From positions 10,664,001 through 10,728,000 of the forward strand of contig NC_083566.1 in assembly GCF_019925205.1 (NCBI RefSeq): a stretch of 64,000 bases of DNA, in the 5' to 3' direction. Both the position numbers and the translations under genes were made by a program. Under the pieces are notes generated by a model. That model did no database searches, was not told where the DNA came from, and was given only the letters and a program-made list of their open reading frames with translations. The stretch comes from Metopolophium dirhodum (lineage: Eukaryota > Arthropoda > Insecta > Hemiptera > Aphididae). Shown piece after piece: positions 47,135-58,900 of the stretch; position 1 is the first letter of the stretch; the number at the start of each line of letters is the position of its first letter.

Positions 47135-48306
47135 AACTGTGGTGAACGTGTTCGACGATACAATCCAGTGTGTATAATAATATTATGTGTGCAATCTATC
47201 CGGGCCTCCGGGGAGAGTAGTCGGAGAAACAAATTCGGTTTTAAAAAAAATACATGCAAACGCCAAAACAATCGTTTGAACGCAGGACATGGACGAACCG
47301 ACGAACACCGAGAATGTTTCCGTAGTCCGTAACTGTTCAATCACCAACACAAGGACCAAACAAAGTACCAACTAGAGACACAACTACCCAAGAGACGACA
47401 AGAAGAGTCGAGCTCGATACTCAAGAACACAGCATAGATAACACCATGGACATTTAGTATTTAGTATTGATAACCATTAACCATTGATATTCAAAAAGAG
47501 TTGTAAAGACTGCTAGCAAGTCTGACAGTCAGCACTCGATTTATCAGATCGTTTTTTGAATACAGACTATAATCGTTAGATCATATACAATATGTATAAT
47601 TAAATAATAATATTATTATGTATATGATCTAAGCAATAAATTATAATCCATTGATCACGAATCACGATGTAGATAATACCATAGAATATAGATAATAAAG
47701 AAATTGATAGTAGGTGGCTATGCTATCTCAAGATAGGTCGTGTTCATGGAGGGGAACTGAGGCTTATTCGTTATACCCTATAGTTTTACTTAGAGAGCCT
47801 TTAGTTATAAACACGATTTAAGATATCTCAAATCGTGGTTATAAAGGCTCTCTAGTTATACTGATAACCGAATACATATATAATATATATAATAAAAATC
47901 ACCTCACTTTTTATCAGTCTTGAACAGAGATTTTAAACAAAATGTTTAAAATGTCTGGTCTAGAAATTCACCGATAAGAATCTGATAGCCTATCCCACAG
48001 ATTTCTATAATATAGTAATTATAAAAAAAACGAATGCACGATTAAAGATTACGCATTTAAACATGTGCAATGCCAAGCGATGGGGTAAGTGCGATGCGTA
48101 TACATTTTTGAAACTATAATTTAAAAAAAATTCAAAAACTGTTGGAATTTAAATTTTAACCTCAAATTTATAATCGTTACAATAATCTTATAATAAACAA
48201 AAATCATCATAATATTCTTTTATTAAATATACAATGGGAAATCACAAATGAACTTTTCAATTTCGCGTCGCAGTTACCCCCCTTACATTTATGTTAGACC
48301 TAGTAT
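47135..48306. other. Git 5' flank/UTR and repeats
   Basis: 47135-47450 is less AT-rich and is probably the Git promoter and 5' UTR. A pair of inverted GATCATATAC motifs at 47578-47631 relates to the palindrome at 22289-22321. Confidence 0.4.
47773..47872. repeat. Long palindrome
   Basis: Arms of about 30-45 bp: AGAGAGCCTTTAGTTATAAA then CACGATTT on the left, and the near-exact inverse (AAATCGTGGTTATAAAGGCT then CTCT) on the right, around a centre AAGATATCT. The outer parts (TTCGTTATA...TAACCGAA) are more diverged. The centre matches the AAGATATCTT core of palindromes at 21786-21835. Confidence 0.7.
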
Positions 48307-48456
48307 CATTGGTGCAACTAGGGGACTTAGCCCCCCTGACTAAGATTTAGCCCCCCACAAATATCACTTATTGATTTAGATATAAGCCCCCTATAGGTTA
48401 TTTTAAATAAATAGTTTTGTTAGCCCCCCAGAATTTTAACCCTAATTGCGCCTATG
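48307..48456. mobile_element. hAT-type MITE, 150 bp, perfect 8-bp TSD
   Basis: Left end CATTGGTGCAACTAGGG; inverted right end CATAGGCGCAATTAGGG. The flanking cctagtat is identical on both sides (48299-48306 and 48457-48464). The interior has several CCCCCC tracts. A related, incomplete end (CATAGGCGCCAATTGGGG) follows at about 48513. Confidence 0.9.
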
Positions 48457-48598
48457 CCTAGTATGATTTAATAATAGTTTGAAGGGTATAGCAACGAGTA
48501 GTGGCTTACGCACATAGGCGCCAATTGGGGGGGGGGCTTGCTGTAGCCCCCCAAAAACCTATTAGGACCTACAATTTTAAAATGCTATATTGCAATGG

Positions 48599-49340
48599 CA
48601 GTGGTGGTCAAACGGGAGAGAATGAGGGGGATAGATCCCCCCATGAATTTTTTTTTCAATATTTATAACAATTTATAATTAAGTATATTCTATAATGCAT
48701 TAAATGTTGTTCTATTTTTTTTCTAAAAACAAACTATCAACTATTGTTAATTTCGACAGAATGTCAGAATATGTTTATACGTGTTTATATGACGACTATA
48801 TTATTATCTAGACTCGTATACTATATAGTCATATCTATAACTCATATTATCATTATTAATTATTATTAATATTTAGTTATTTTATATTTACACAAAATAT
48901 AATATATGAGAATTATCCCACACGATATGATGATCGAGAATTCTCAATAACAACCAGCTCTACACTTTCCCAGAACATTAATGTTCGGGCGATAGTGCGA
49001 CCGGTAGGTATATTTTACAATACGCAGCTCCAGCCCCAGGTCATTATAGTTGGTTGAAAACTTGAAACATCGATTGCTTATTATTTGTCATAACTCATAA
49101 CTCATAATATTTAGTTATCACCGTGATTCGTCTTTACTCTTTTGTACTCGTGTTTTCTACTGTGTGTCCGTGTAGTGTACTAATTAAATTTTTTTTACTA
49201 TTATACGTTCGGTGTCTTTTGTAATACTGACTATTTTGTCTATTTTACATTTTCACAATTTATACTATGTCTAATAAAAGGAAAATTGCTAGCTATATTG
49301 ACGCAAATTGTTCTACTTACGCTCGGCGGATGAAAAAATA
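48599..49340 (+). mobile_element. Possible 5' end of a truncated transposon
   Basis: It begins with a hAT-like CAGTGGTGGTCAAACGG. A leader of more mixed composition (49120-49265) precedes a short open frame from ATG 49267, starting MSNKRKIASYIDANC and stopping after 24 codons. It may be the 5' portion of a degraded hAT-type transposase gene. No right terminus was found. Confidence 0.3.
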
Positions 49341-49789
49341 AGTAAGATCACTAATATCATTACATAAAATCAAGTTGTGGACTTAGCGGTAATATTTATG
49401 GTTGTTCATCGTGGAGTTATAACACTGCTATTAATAGTATGGTTGCCCATCGACCCATGGTTCCCATAGGGTTCTGACCCCCTTAAATATCTTCCTTTTA
49501 CAAAAAAATCTTAATTACAACCATTTTAATACACAGAGTAGATCAATGGTGGTTGTTCATTTTTAATAGATATAAAATAAATTGTTAAATATGACAAAGA
49601 CGTCGATAATCATAGTTCAGTTTTTTTTGTTGCTAATTTAGATCCGGTCAATATATTCACGCACACGTACACGTATACAGTGGAAACTCACCTTTCAGGT
49701 TAGATAGAGGCTCTATAGAATAGATGACCGGGTGTCCACTGTGTCCAGGTTAAACACTTGAGTATTCTTAATGTAGACTAAATTTGATA

Positions 49790-50670
49790 CTAACTATAAT
49801 TTATTCTTGATTGGTGTAATGTAAATAAATTAAAGCTCAATATCTCTAAATGTTCAGAAATTACGTTTTGTCGTACGAAAATCAACTTTAATTATTCAAT
49901 TAATAATATAATATTACATAATGTTACTACTATTCGTGATTACGTATTACATTCAAATCTATTTTATTATTTTCCACTCACATTGATCAAATTTGTTTAA
50001 AAGCTCTAAAAACCCTAGGATTTTTAATTAGATCTATTTCATCTTTTACTGATATTTATTGTCTTAACACCCTTTACTGTTCACTATATAGTCCGTCAAT
50101 ATTGGAGTTTGGGTCTATCGTATAGTCCCCATTCTCGAAGTGCTATATTGAAAAAATCGAAAGGATAAAAAGAAGATTTTTGCTTTAAAAAAATATTTAA
50201 TAATGAAAATGACTAGTATAATTTATATTAAAAATATTCTTAATCTCAGTCAATTATCTATTCGTTGTAAAAAAGCTGACATATCCTTCGTCTCTAAATT
50301 AATTAATGGTAAAATTACATGTTCCTCTCTCTTAGAATGTATTTGAAATTTCAACGTTCTTCAATACTACTCAAGAAGTTGTTCTACTTTATTTATCAAA
50401 ACCCACCGCACTAATTATGGATATAACAATCCCTTAGAAAGAATTTTGAGGATGGGAAATGAATCCGGGATTGATTTCTTTCACTTGTATAAGCATCGTA
50501 TTTTTATGAGTTAACGGTTTTCAATATTCTTATGTATCAAAACTTTTCAATTGTATTTTAACAGATCTTTAATAATTTATAGTATGTTATTATATATATG
50601 TTTACAAATCTGTACTGAAGCCATCTTTGGCGTTTATATATCTAAATAATAAATAAATAAATAACCAATT
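49790..50670 (+). mobile_element. LINE fragment with (TAAA)n tail
   Basis: Frame-broken translation gives LNISKCSEITF, then DQICLKALKTLGFLIR, a block ending SILEFGSIV, and YIEKIERIKRRFL. This is the thumb/C-terminal part of a non-LTR reverse transcriptase. The fragment ends near a TAAATAAATAAATAA tail at about 50645-50663, typical of a LINE 3' end. It is inactive. Confidence 0.75.
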
Positions 50671-51308
50671 ATAATATAAAAACGGTTTAGCAAAAATGTA
50701 AATTATTTACTCAGGTAAAATCCTAACCGAACTAAAATCCTGCGTACGCAGCTAGCTACTGGGCTAATGATCTTATTATTATTTATGAAGTTAAAATAAA
50801 TTAAATATAGGTATTGTAAGTAAGAAGTAACGGTGGTAATCGGTATTACTGATTATTTTACTATATACAGCACTACAGCCACACAATATATGTACTTTGT
50901 ACAATCATACATGTATGACCATTCACCAATAAGTTAAATATTTTTATGTACATCCTATTCTTATACATACTATAATGTTGTTGGAAATCAAAAATTATTA
51001 TTATTACTGTATTACGCTGTACTATTATTATATAACTGTAATTTTCACTTCATCCACGCGTATAGGGATTACACGCACCAATTTTTTTTTACATTTAATA
51101 TTTTTTAGAAATTTAGGTATCGATAATCTATGTGACGATTCACAGCAAGCTATTAGCTAAACTGATTTTAATGTCAAAGCTCTTGAATAATATATTTCAA
51201 AACAAATAATTAATATAGTACCAAAATAATTTTCTTTTTTTTTCCAAAATGCACTTTTTATTGTTACTAAAAAACATAAAATAAAAAATTAATTTCCTAC
51301 ATAACAAG

Positions 51309-51341
51309 TTTTTTTTTTTTTTTTTTGGGGGGGGGGGGGGG
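51309..51341 (+). repeat. T-run followed by G-run
   Basis: About 18 T residues are followed directly by about 15 G residues. It is probably a slippage-prone simple repeat, could form unusual DNA structure, and could also be an assembly or sequencing artefact. Confidence 0.6.
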
Positions 51342-53196
51342 TAATTTTGTTTCATGAGAATTCACAAAGATAAGTGTTGAAGTACACAGAATACAGATAT
51401 ACAGAAGCTAGGGGTAAATAATAATAAGATCGGATATATAATTATACTTATTATAATATTATTACCCCTGATGATATACTGATCGAATAATCACAAAAAC
51501 CTACCAATAGCAACGCATTACTGCGTATTATACTGTTAGTGTCCAGTAAGTATTTTATAAAGTGGGAAAAGAGGGACTTTAAATAGGCTGATATTATCAA
51601 TATAGTATTATATTATTATTACACGCATTATGTGGTACGACATTTTAATCGCAATTTGGTGTTTTATCAGTTATAACTGCGGAGGCTCTAGCAAAAAGTG
51701 TTTACAAGACCGCTTGCTAATATATTTTATTTTATTTCTAAAATAATACAACGCATAATATTGGGTATATTACATATTATATAAATATGTAAATACTAGA
51801 ATAATATTATTGTAATCACATTGTAACATCTGTAAATATCTTGTAAATTATCCTTTTTACTTATAAATATTTAATTATCATGTTAATACCTGTTAAAACA
51901 TAAGTATATTGTCAAATATCCCTAGACATAGATATCCTTAGGCTAGGAATGTCTTAGTTTAAAATAATAAAAAAAAAAAACATATTATATCACGATGAAT
52001 TTGTTGTTTTTTTTTGCTGATCGTTTGCATAGCTATAATGGTAGCATACGAACTTCAACCAGGAGTCAGCTACAAATATCACCCACAAATATTAAAATGA
52101 AGGTAAAAATAGTATCAATAATAATTATATATTATACTCACGAAAAACAATGCTGCAAAAACCACTTACGAAGCTGTGAATAAAATATGGACACGGAAAA
52201 AGTCTACGCAGAAAGTCAAGGAACCCAAAAAAATAAACAAGGATGGCTTAAAAATATTCAAAATCGTATCGCTAATAATACCATTTCCATAAGGGAAAAC
52301 ATCCAAATGGTTTTGATAAGACTCAAGTTGAGGCAAGTTAAGTGTTCAGAAGGAATGGTTCGAGACAACGGAGGAGAATGCGCCCTTAAGTTTTCCGAGT
52401 ATTGAAAACATGGTATGCGTTTATTAATAAATCCTAAATAGGAAATTGTAATGAATTTACATCTGTGAAAAATCAATTTTTTTTTATCTATTCGTTTAAA
52501 ACCTTAACATCAATGTCTATCAATGTCAACACACACGATTTTAATAAAGTTGCTTCTAAACTAAAAGTTTTTGGATATTTATTATTATTTATTTAAATTT
52601 AATGAATAAGTATTATTATTGATGAATGACATATTCATTGTCAATATAATTTATTACCAGATCAATGATCAATATATGTTTATTTTAAAATATAATGAAC
52701 AAGAATCGTACACATTTTAATTTTAATTCGTAATTATGAATTGGCTAACTATAAATATTACCTACAGTAGCGTATCTAAGATTTTTTCAAGGCGGGGTAT
52801 ATATAATTTTTATAGACATTAGACATTTAGTGCCTACATATATTAATTTCATATTATTATATTCATGTTATCATTATTGTATAAATTGTGTACTAAATTG
52901 GTCTCCTGTTATGACCCCTCCCCCCGTATATTTAGAATTTTAATCGTTTTATTGTTTTCAATCATTTTCATTATAATATGATATATAACATTACGTGTAA
53001 ATAACATTAAAAATGATTGTGGGTATTACAGAAATGTAAAAATTTATTTAACAATTGTTAACATTGTTATAAGTAGAAAAATAACACGATACAGAAAGAA
53101 AAAGTTATTTTTATTTAATTTCAGTAGATAAAATGATAAGATTTCAACCTTTTTAAATAATAATTTTTTCCTAGGACTTTTTTCCTCTAGACTTTT
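51342..53196. other. Intergenic, no supported gene
   Basis: AT-rich. Open frames at 51995-52183 and 52187-52405 have no recognisable domain. A hAT-like left end (CAGTAGCGTATCTAAG) lies at about 52766 with a C-rich stretch at 52914-52925, but no right end was matched. Confidence 0.35.
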
Positions 53197-53566
53197 TTAC
53201 CATTTACCAATTTTACAGTGACTTATATTCAAAAACGGTTTTACTTGCCTAGTTTCAGTAATAAGTTCTATATTCTTATCATCTATCAAAACATTTTCAG
53301 ACACAAGTAAATGTGTTTTTTTCCTGTTACAATTAAAATAAAAGAATAATGAACAGGTAGTGAATAATCTTCAATTTTTTAGAATATTAAATATTAATAT
53401 TATTGTGATTTTTATATCTGTTTATATAATTACCTGATCATCGCATCTTTGATCTATAACATTTTTTTTCTTTCTTGATTCTAAATTGTTCAATCAGTGT
53501 TTTTTTTAATCTAGGCGCACTTAACTTACACCTAGCTTTTCGCCCAAAACGCCAGTGTTTACCCAT
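53197..53566 (-). CDS. Possible small two-exon gene, 53 basic residues, unidentified
   Basis: ATG at 53566 begins MGKHWRFGRKAR. A GTGTAAGT donor at 53531 and a TAACAG acceptor ending at 53324 would join in phase to a second open piece 53323-53197 (LLVSENVLIDDKNIELIT and a tail LNISHCKIGKW, stop TAA). Without splicing, the first frame stops after 42 codons. The open second piece in AT-rich DNA and the matching phase are the only support. It could be an isolated gene fragment or chance. Confidence 0.2.
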
Positions 53567-53723
53567 CTTGTAAAATAATGAAAAAAAAAAGCACAAACCA
53601 CTGAAAACTTACAGACGACTTAACTGATCAGAGTGTAGTGTTGAAATAAAATGATTCATAGGTAGTATAATATTATACTCTGTAATCTGTATTCCTTATA
53701 ATATATTGTTTGTATTTAATTTT

Positions 53724-53730
53724 GGAAAAA

Positions 53731-53764
<34 letters not shown>
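53724..53764 (+). repeat. (ATT)n microsatellite
   Basis: About 13 uninterrupted ATT/TTA units. Confidence 0.9.
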
Positions 53765-54289
53765 GGCTATCCAGTAATCCTTATCTGCTGATTGTTTCCG
53801 AGAATCGCTGACCGCTGTCATGTCGAGTCGGGCAACCGCGCCGGAAGCAACTCTCACATACGCACATGTCAATAAATCGCGAAAAATGAAATATATTCTT
53901 GTTTGCACGACTATAAAAACTACTAAAAGAGGTAGTAAATTAATCATACTTCCCGAAGTACGCGTAGTTTACCACCTAACCGCTTATTGGTCTAAAACGT
54001 ATGGAAAATACGTGTGCTGCAATCCCCTTAATATATTGTGTTAAACTGAATTAAGGTTTAATTATTCGGATTTATTAATACATTTTCAGTGGCATATTCC
54101 GATATTCGTCAAACATTTTTTTAAAAGGAGGTAGGTACATTGAGTTTTCAATGCAAACATTTTTATAATTTTAGGCTATAGTTATATATAGCCATATAAG
54201 TATAGTTATTATATTATACTCTATTTGCGATCTAGTTATATTTGCAGTCTGTGATCATGAGCTATTAGCTATTATATTCAATTTCATGC

Positions 54290-54690
54290 AAGGCTCTTAA
54301 TATATATTATTACAATAGCAGTTGAAAAATATTAAAAATACATGGGCACAGTTTTTTTTTATAAGCATTTAAAGTTCGAATTTTGACAAAATGTATCAAA
54401 TTTTAAATTTTATAATTATTTTGTAGTTAAAAATTTATAAAATGTTCAACTTTGGGATTGAAAATGTAAAACAAGATTCCTCGTAAATAGGATATGCATA
54501 AATTACTTTATTCACTTTAATATCATCAAATATACTTTCATAGGCTGATAGACCGTGTTCGCCCAGAATCGTTTTTCTTATACAGTTATATAATGATATT
54601 ACATCATTGAGAATTCAAATTTAACACCATCCATTACAGTGACCCACTTGTAACCTACTGTACAGCAGAGCGACATCCACTTAACCACTT
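54290..54690 (+). repeat. Dispersed repeat family A, 5'-truncated copy
   Basis: It is nearly collinear with 13025-13400: CAGTTGAAAAATATTAAAAA, a block starting TTCGAATTTTGACAAAATG, TTTTGTAGTTAAAAAT, CGCCCAGAATCGTTTTTC, GACCCACTTGTAACCTACTG and CAGCAGAGCGACATCCACTT. This is the best-preserved pair in the window. Confidence 0.75.
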
Positions 54691-55991
54691 TTTTTTTATT
54701 GTATTAATTTTTCTCACTACTCTCTAATTTACTTATAATTTTACGGGCCCAATTACTTATGAAAGAAGTTTTACTTCCCCAGAGTGTAATTGTGGGCTCA
54801 CACATTTAATTAGGTACATCTCTACATCGTGCTTGACACGGAAAATGTCACCATCTAAGAATTATAATATAGTACTATATTTTGTCATGTATATACTAGT
54901 ATATACTTTCAGATATTGTATACATATATTATATTGTATATCTATGTAGATGTCGCATACACTTAGTGAAATTGCTCATTTCATGGAGTGGACATCCACT
55001 TCATGAAATGTATCTATTTAGTGAAAATTATGTTTTACTACATTATATGGACAATTTTTTGACCTATTCATGAAGTGGATTCATTTTATAATTTTATTCA
55101 TATTCTATAATATTGCTATTATATTATACGAGTATTATTGGTATTGTCATAGTCGCATAGAACAATATTGGATAATTGTACGATTTGTATTTGGTAATTG
55201 TGTATAATATTTTTTAGGTAGGTGGGTAGGACCCTTGAGTTTGAAGACCAGAGCCACTTGTGTTACTTTAATTAACGAGGTTCAGTTTACTTGTTAGGTA
55301 ATCCACTTGCCCGTAATTCTAAATTCGTATAAGGCAACTGTGCGTGGCAATATAGTGTAGCGCACGCATCCGTATAAACGTAAAATCGCAAACTTTGGAA
55401 GGCTTTAACTTCAAAATAATGGCTTTCGCAAAAAAGTTTAAACAGTTCGAAATCAGCATTAAAAAACACGTGAAATTCGTGAGGGGCGCGGTGAAGTGCA
55501 TTTGTTCCTTTTTACATAAAAGTTTTTGGCCGGGGGGAAATCGTCTCATTCGAGGGGGAAAATTGTCCCGTTCGGGTGGGAAATGTCCAATGAAACATGG
55601 GTGGGAAGGCACGGGGGGAAACGTACTAAATTCTTGTGATATGCTACATAATCTTAGTCAGTGGCTGCCACAGTGTTATGATATATCTTAATTCGTGCTG
55701 CCACGATCGTATATCTTAATTCGTGGTCCGGCACCATTGACCAATTGAAAATTGATGATGTGCTCACTACTCCGTTTCTATGTTATCACAACCGTTACTA
55801 TGTTCTGAGTGATCGGTGTTTTATCATTTTAAATTTCACACCGAGGTTCATAACCATGAAAACGCACATCGGCAGTGTATTCGGCACAATATCCTCCGTT
55901 TACTTCATACTTGTCATATGCGACTTGCGAATCCGTAGTTAACATGTTATTTGTAATTTAAATTTAAATTTCAAGTTGACACAATTCTACC
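54691..55991. other. 5' flank of Gcn1
   Basis: It contains a short palindrome at about 54977-55010 (ATTTCATGGAGTGGACATCC then ACTTCATGAAAT), a GGGGGAAA-like repeated motif at 55535-55620, repeats of TATATCTTAATTCGTG at 55683-55725, and a less AT-rich stretch at 55725-55935 that is probably the Gcn1 promoter/5' UTR. Open frames here look incidental. Confidence 0.4.
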
Positions 55992-58900
55992 ATGTCTGAT
56001 CAGAAGGGAGTAAGTTTAAAAATTATAAGTGTTTAAAAATATTTAATGTAATCTTACAATATTTGTTTTATAGAATACTAAACAATTTTCGGACTTCCAT
56101 TTGAAAGCCTTGTCATCCAGTATTAAAGAACGAAAACTTGTTTTTAAAAATGTTTCAAATGCTGTTAAATCTAGTAAATATATAAATATTAATATTGTTA
56201 TGAATGGTACTGATAGTTGTTGTATACACACACAAACGTTACAGTTATTATAATTTGTTAATATTAAATAAATTATACACGATTTCAGATATTTCAAATG
56301 AGGTATTGAATAGTATTAGTGAAGTTTTACCAATTGTTTTTAGTCGTTATCAAGACCTAAAATCACAGTCATATGTCAAAGAATTTGTCAAAGTACTGAT
56401 GGTCTCAAAACCTGAAACATGTCTAATTAATTTTACTCCGATATTAGCTGAATATGTCAATACATTTCCTCATTTAAATATATCGTAAGTATTATATATT
56501 TTAAATGTTTAATATAAGATTATAATTTACACATTACAAGGGTTGTTATCTGTAAATGCTGATAAATCCTCCAAATAGCCAGGTAAGTTTTTATTAAATA
56601 TAGTGAGAACAATTTTAAGTAACTTGAATGTTAAAGCAGTAAATAATTAATTGATTGATTAAAAATAGACTATATTTATAAAAATTGATTATTTTATAGG
56701 AATAATTTGGCAAAATCAGCTTTTTTTATCTTGCAAGTTATAAATGTTATTTTTAAAGTATCATTCAAAAATTATAACATCTCACATGCAATTGAATTGA
56801 AACAGCTTATTAAACTTCAAGCAATACTAATACATTTAGTATCAATATCAAAAAATAAACAGTAAGTAATGTTTTACTTTGTATAATTGTCAATTATTGT
56901 ATTTCATTTCATTTTTAGATTATGCATAAAATCATTTAATGCAATCAACGATATTTGGATACATGATAAAGGTACATTAGAATATTATGGAGAATGTTTA
57001 AAAGAAATTGATTCAAAACCTTACTTACTGGTTATTGAATCATATTTATTTAAATCAATGGCATCAATTGACATGAATCTTGCTAACAAATATAAGGTAT
57101 TCTTAAATATTAAGTAATATCTTGTAATATTGGTATTAATATTTTAATATTTTAATTTTAAGGAACCATTTTTGGAGGTATTTATAAAAGAAGGCATTGC
57201 TTGCAAAACAAGACCAGAGCTGGAATTTATACGACAATGTTCTTTTACTGTTAACTTAGTTTCATGCGATGAGTTCAAATCAAAACTGTTACCTCCCATT
57301 TTAAAATCAATGCTTCGTAATCCTGAAGTAATATTGGAGTGCATTGCTACAGTTATTTCTAGCATAAAATTAGATTTAAGTGCTTATGCTGTTGAAATAA
57401 CTAAAGGATTTTCTGGTATAAATTACTTATTTTAGATTTAATTTTTTCCATGTGATCTATTTGTTTTTAATTTTAGCTAATATTTATTCTCAAAATGAAA
57501 GAGCTAGAATTGAGTCAGCTGATTTATGTAAGCAATTGGCGTTAAAATGTAGTGATGCAACTGTTGTTTCTAATATATTGAACTTGCTATTCAATATTTA
57601 TCATGGTTCTGAAGGAAAATTGAGTACATCAGAACAAAAAATTAATATTCTACAAGTAATAATTAAATACAAATATATACATTTATTCTTTTACATTTAT
57701 GTTTATAAAACACTAAAATATTATTTATTTTCAGGCAATAGGAAATTTTAGCTTTAACACAGTAACTAATGATGATAGTTCTCAGCAATTAGCTGAGTTA
57801 GCCATAGATCAATTTGTCAAAGTATTAGATAACGAAATGCATGAAAAAACGTTGGTACATGCCATCCAAATGTTAACTCTGTGGAGCTCAAATTTTAAAA
57901 AAAGAATACCCAAGGCATTAATTATGTGGTTTATTGTAATTATTTTTTTTGCGATTTATAAAAACAAATTTAAACTTGTATGAATTAATTATATAATTGT
58001 TTAGAAAGGGTATGATAAAAAATCATCTGTATTATCTGTTAAATTATCGTATATGGATTGTATGACAAATATTTTCAAAAATGAATACTCAACATATGCA
58101 GTTGATGTCATTCCATTGTTATTGAAATGTGTTGAAAAATGTTCTCAATCATCTCAAGTATGTAAAACTAAACATTATCACAGAATCTAATAAAAAAATT
58201 ATACTTGTTTTGAAAATGTAAACAAAATATTTGTTCATAGAAAATGTATGCATTTATTGCATAATAATATCTTATCTTTTAGGCTCCAATTGTGACAGAA
58301 GCTTTATATGCTGCATATTTGTTATTACTTATCATAAACAAAAACCCAAAACTAAGCAATGAAATTGGGTTTACTCCATTATGGAATTTGGTCCTTAATT
58401 CAGATAAAGCATTATTTTTAAACGAAAAATTTTTATTTTTGTTTTCAGATGATGGTATGTTACCTATATTATTTAATTGCAATATTATCAAACTTAATTA
58501 TGATCATTGTATAATTTGTTTTAAATTTAGTGTTGAATAAAATATGCATGTTCAGTTTGCTAGTGTTAGACATGAAGTGTGATCAAATTAATGGTCCTAT
58601 TGAACCATATTTAAGATCAATAATTGTGAGTCTTTTGTCAATTAAATCATCAGTCCGTATACAATCTAAAACAAATGTTTTAAAAGCTGTGTCATTGCCT
58701 GGAGGGTCTAAATTAGCTGCTTCACTGCTGAATGCTACTTCACAATTTCTGGAATGCAATGTAAATGATTATTTTTTTTCCATTAATTTGTATTTTGTAT
58801 AACTACTAAATTGTTTATAATTAAATTTATTTTTATTTAAATTAGAATGATTTAGAAATTAATCCTAAACATTTGGTAGAAACTATACTCATATTATGCC

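Noticed and set aside
47509..47560. Minus-strand phrase translating SADCQTC as Git exon 1
   Set aside because: Runs into a stop; the exon at 47134-47083 with CADCSAP and correct phase is far better.
52187..52405. 72-codon frame MDTEKVYAESQG...
   Set aside because: Plausible amino-acid mix but no family recognised and no splice partners; left as non-coding.
55395..55691. 98-codon frame upstream of Gcn1
   Set aside because: Arises from GGGGGAAA-type repeated DNA; no domain.
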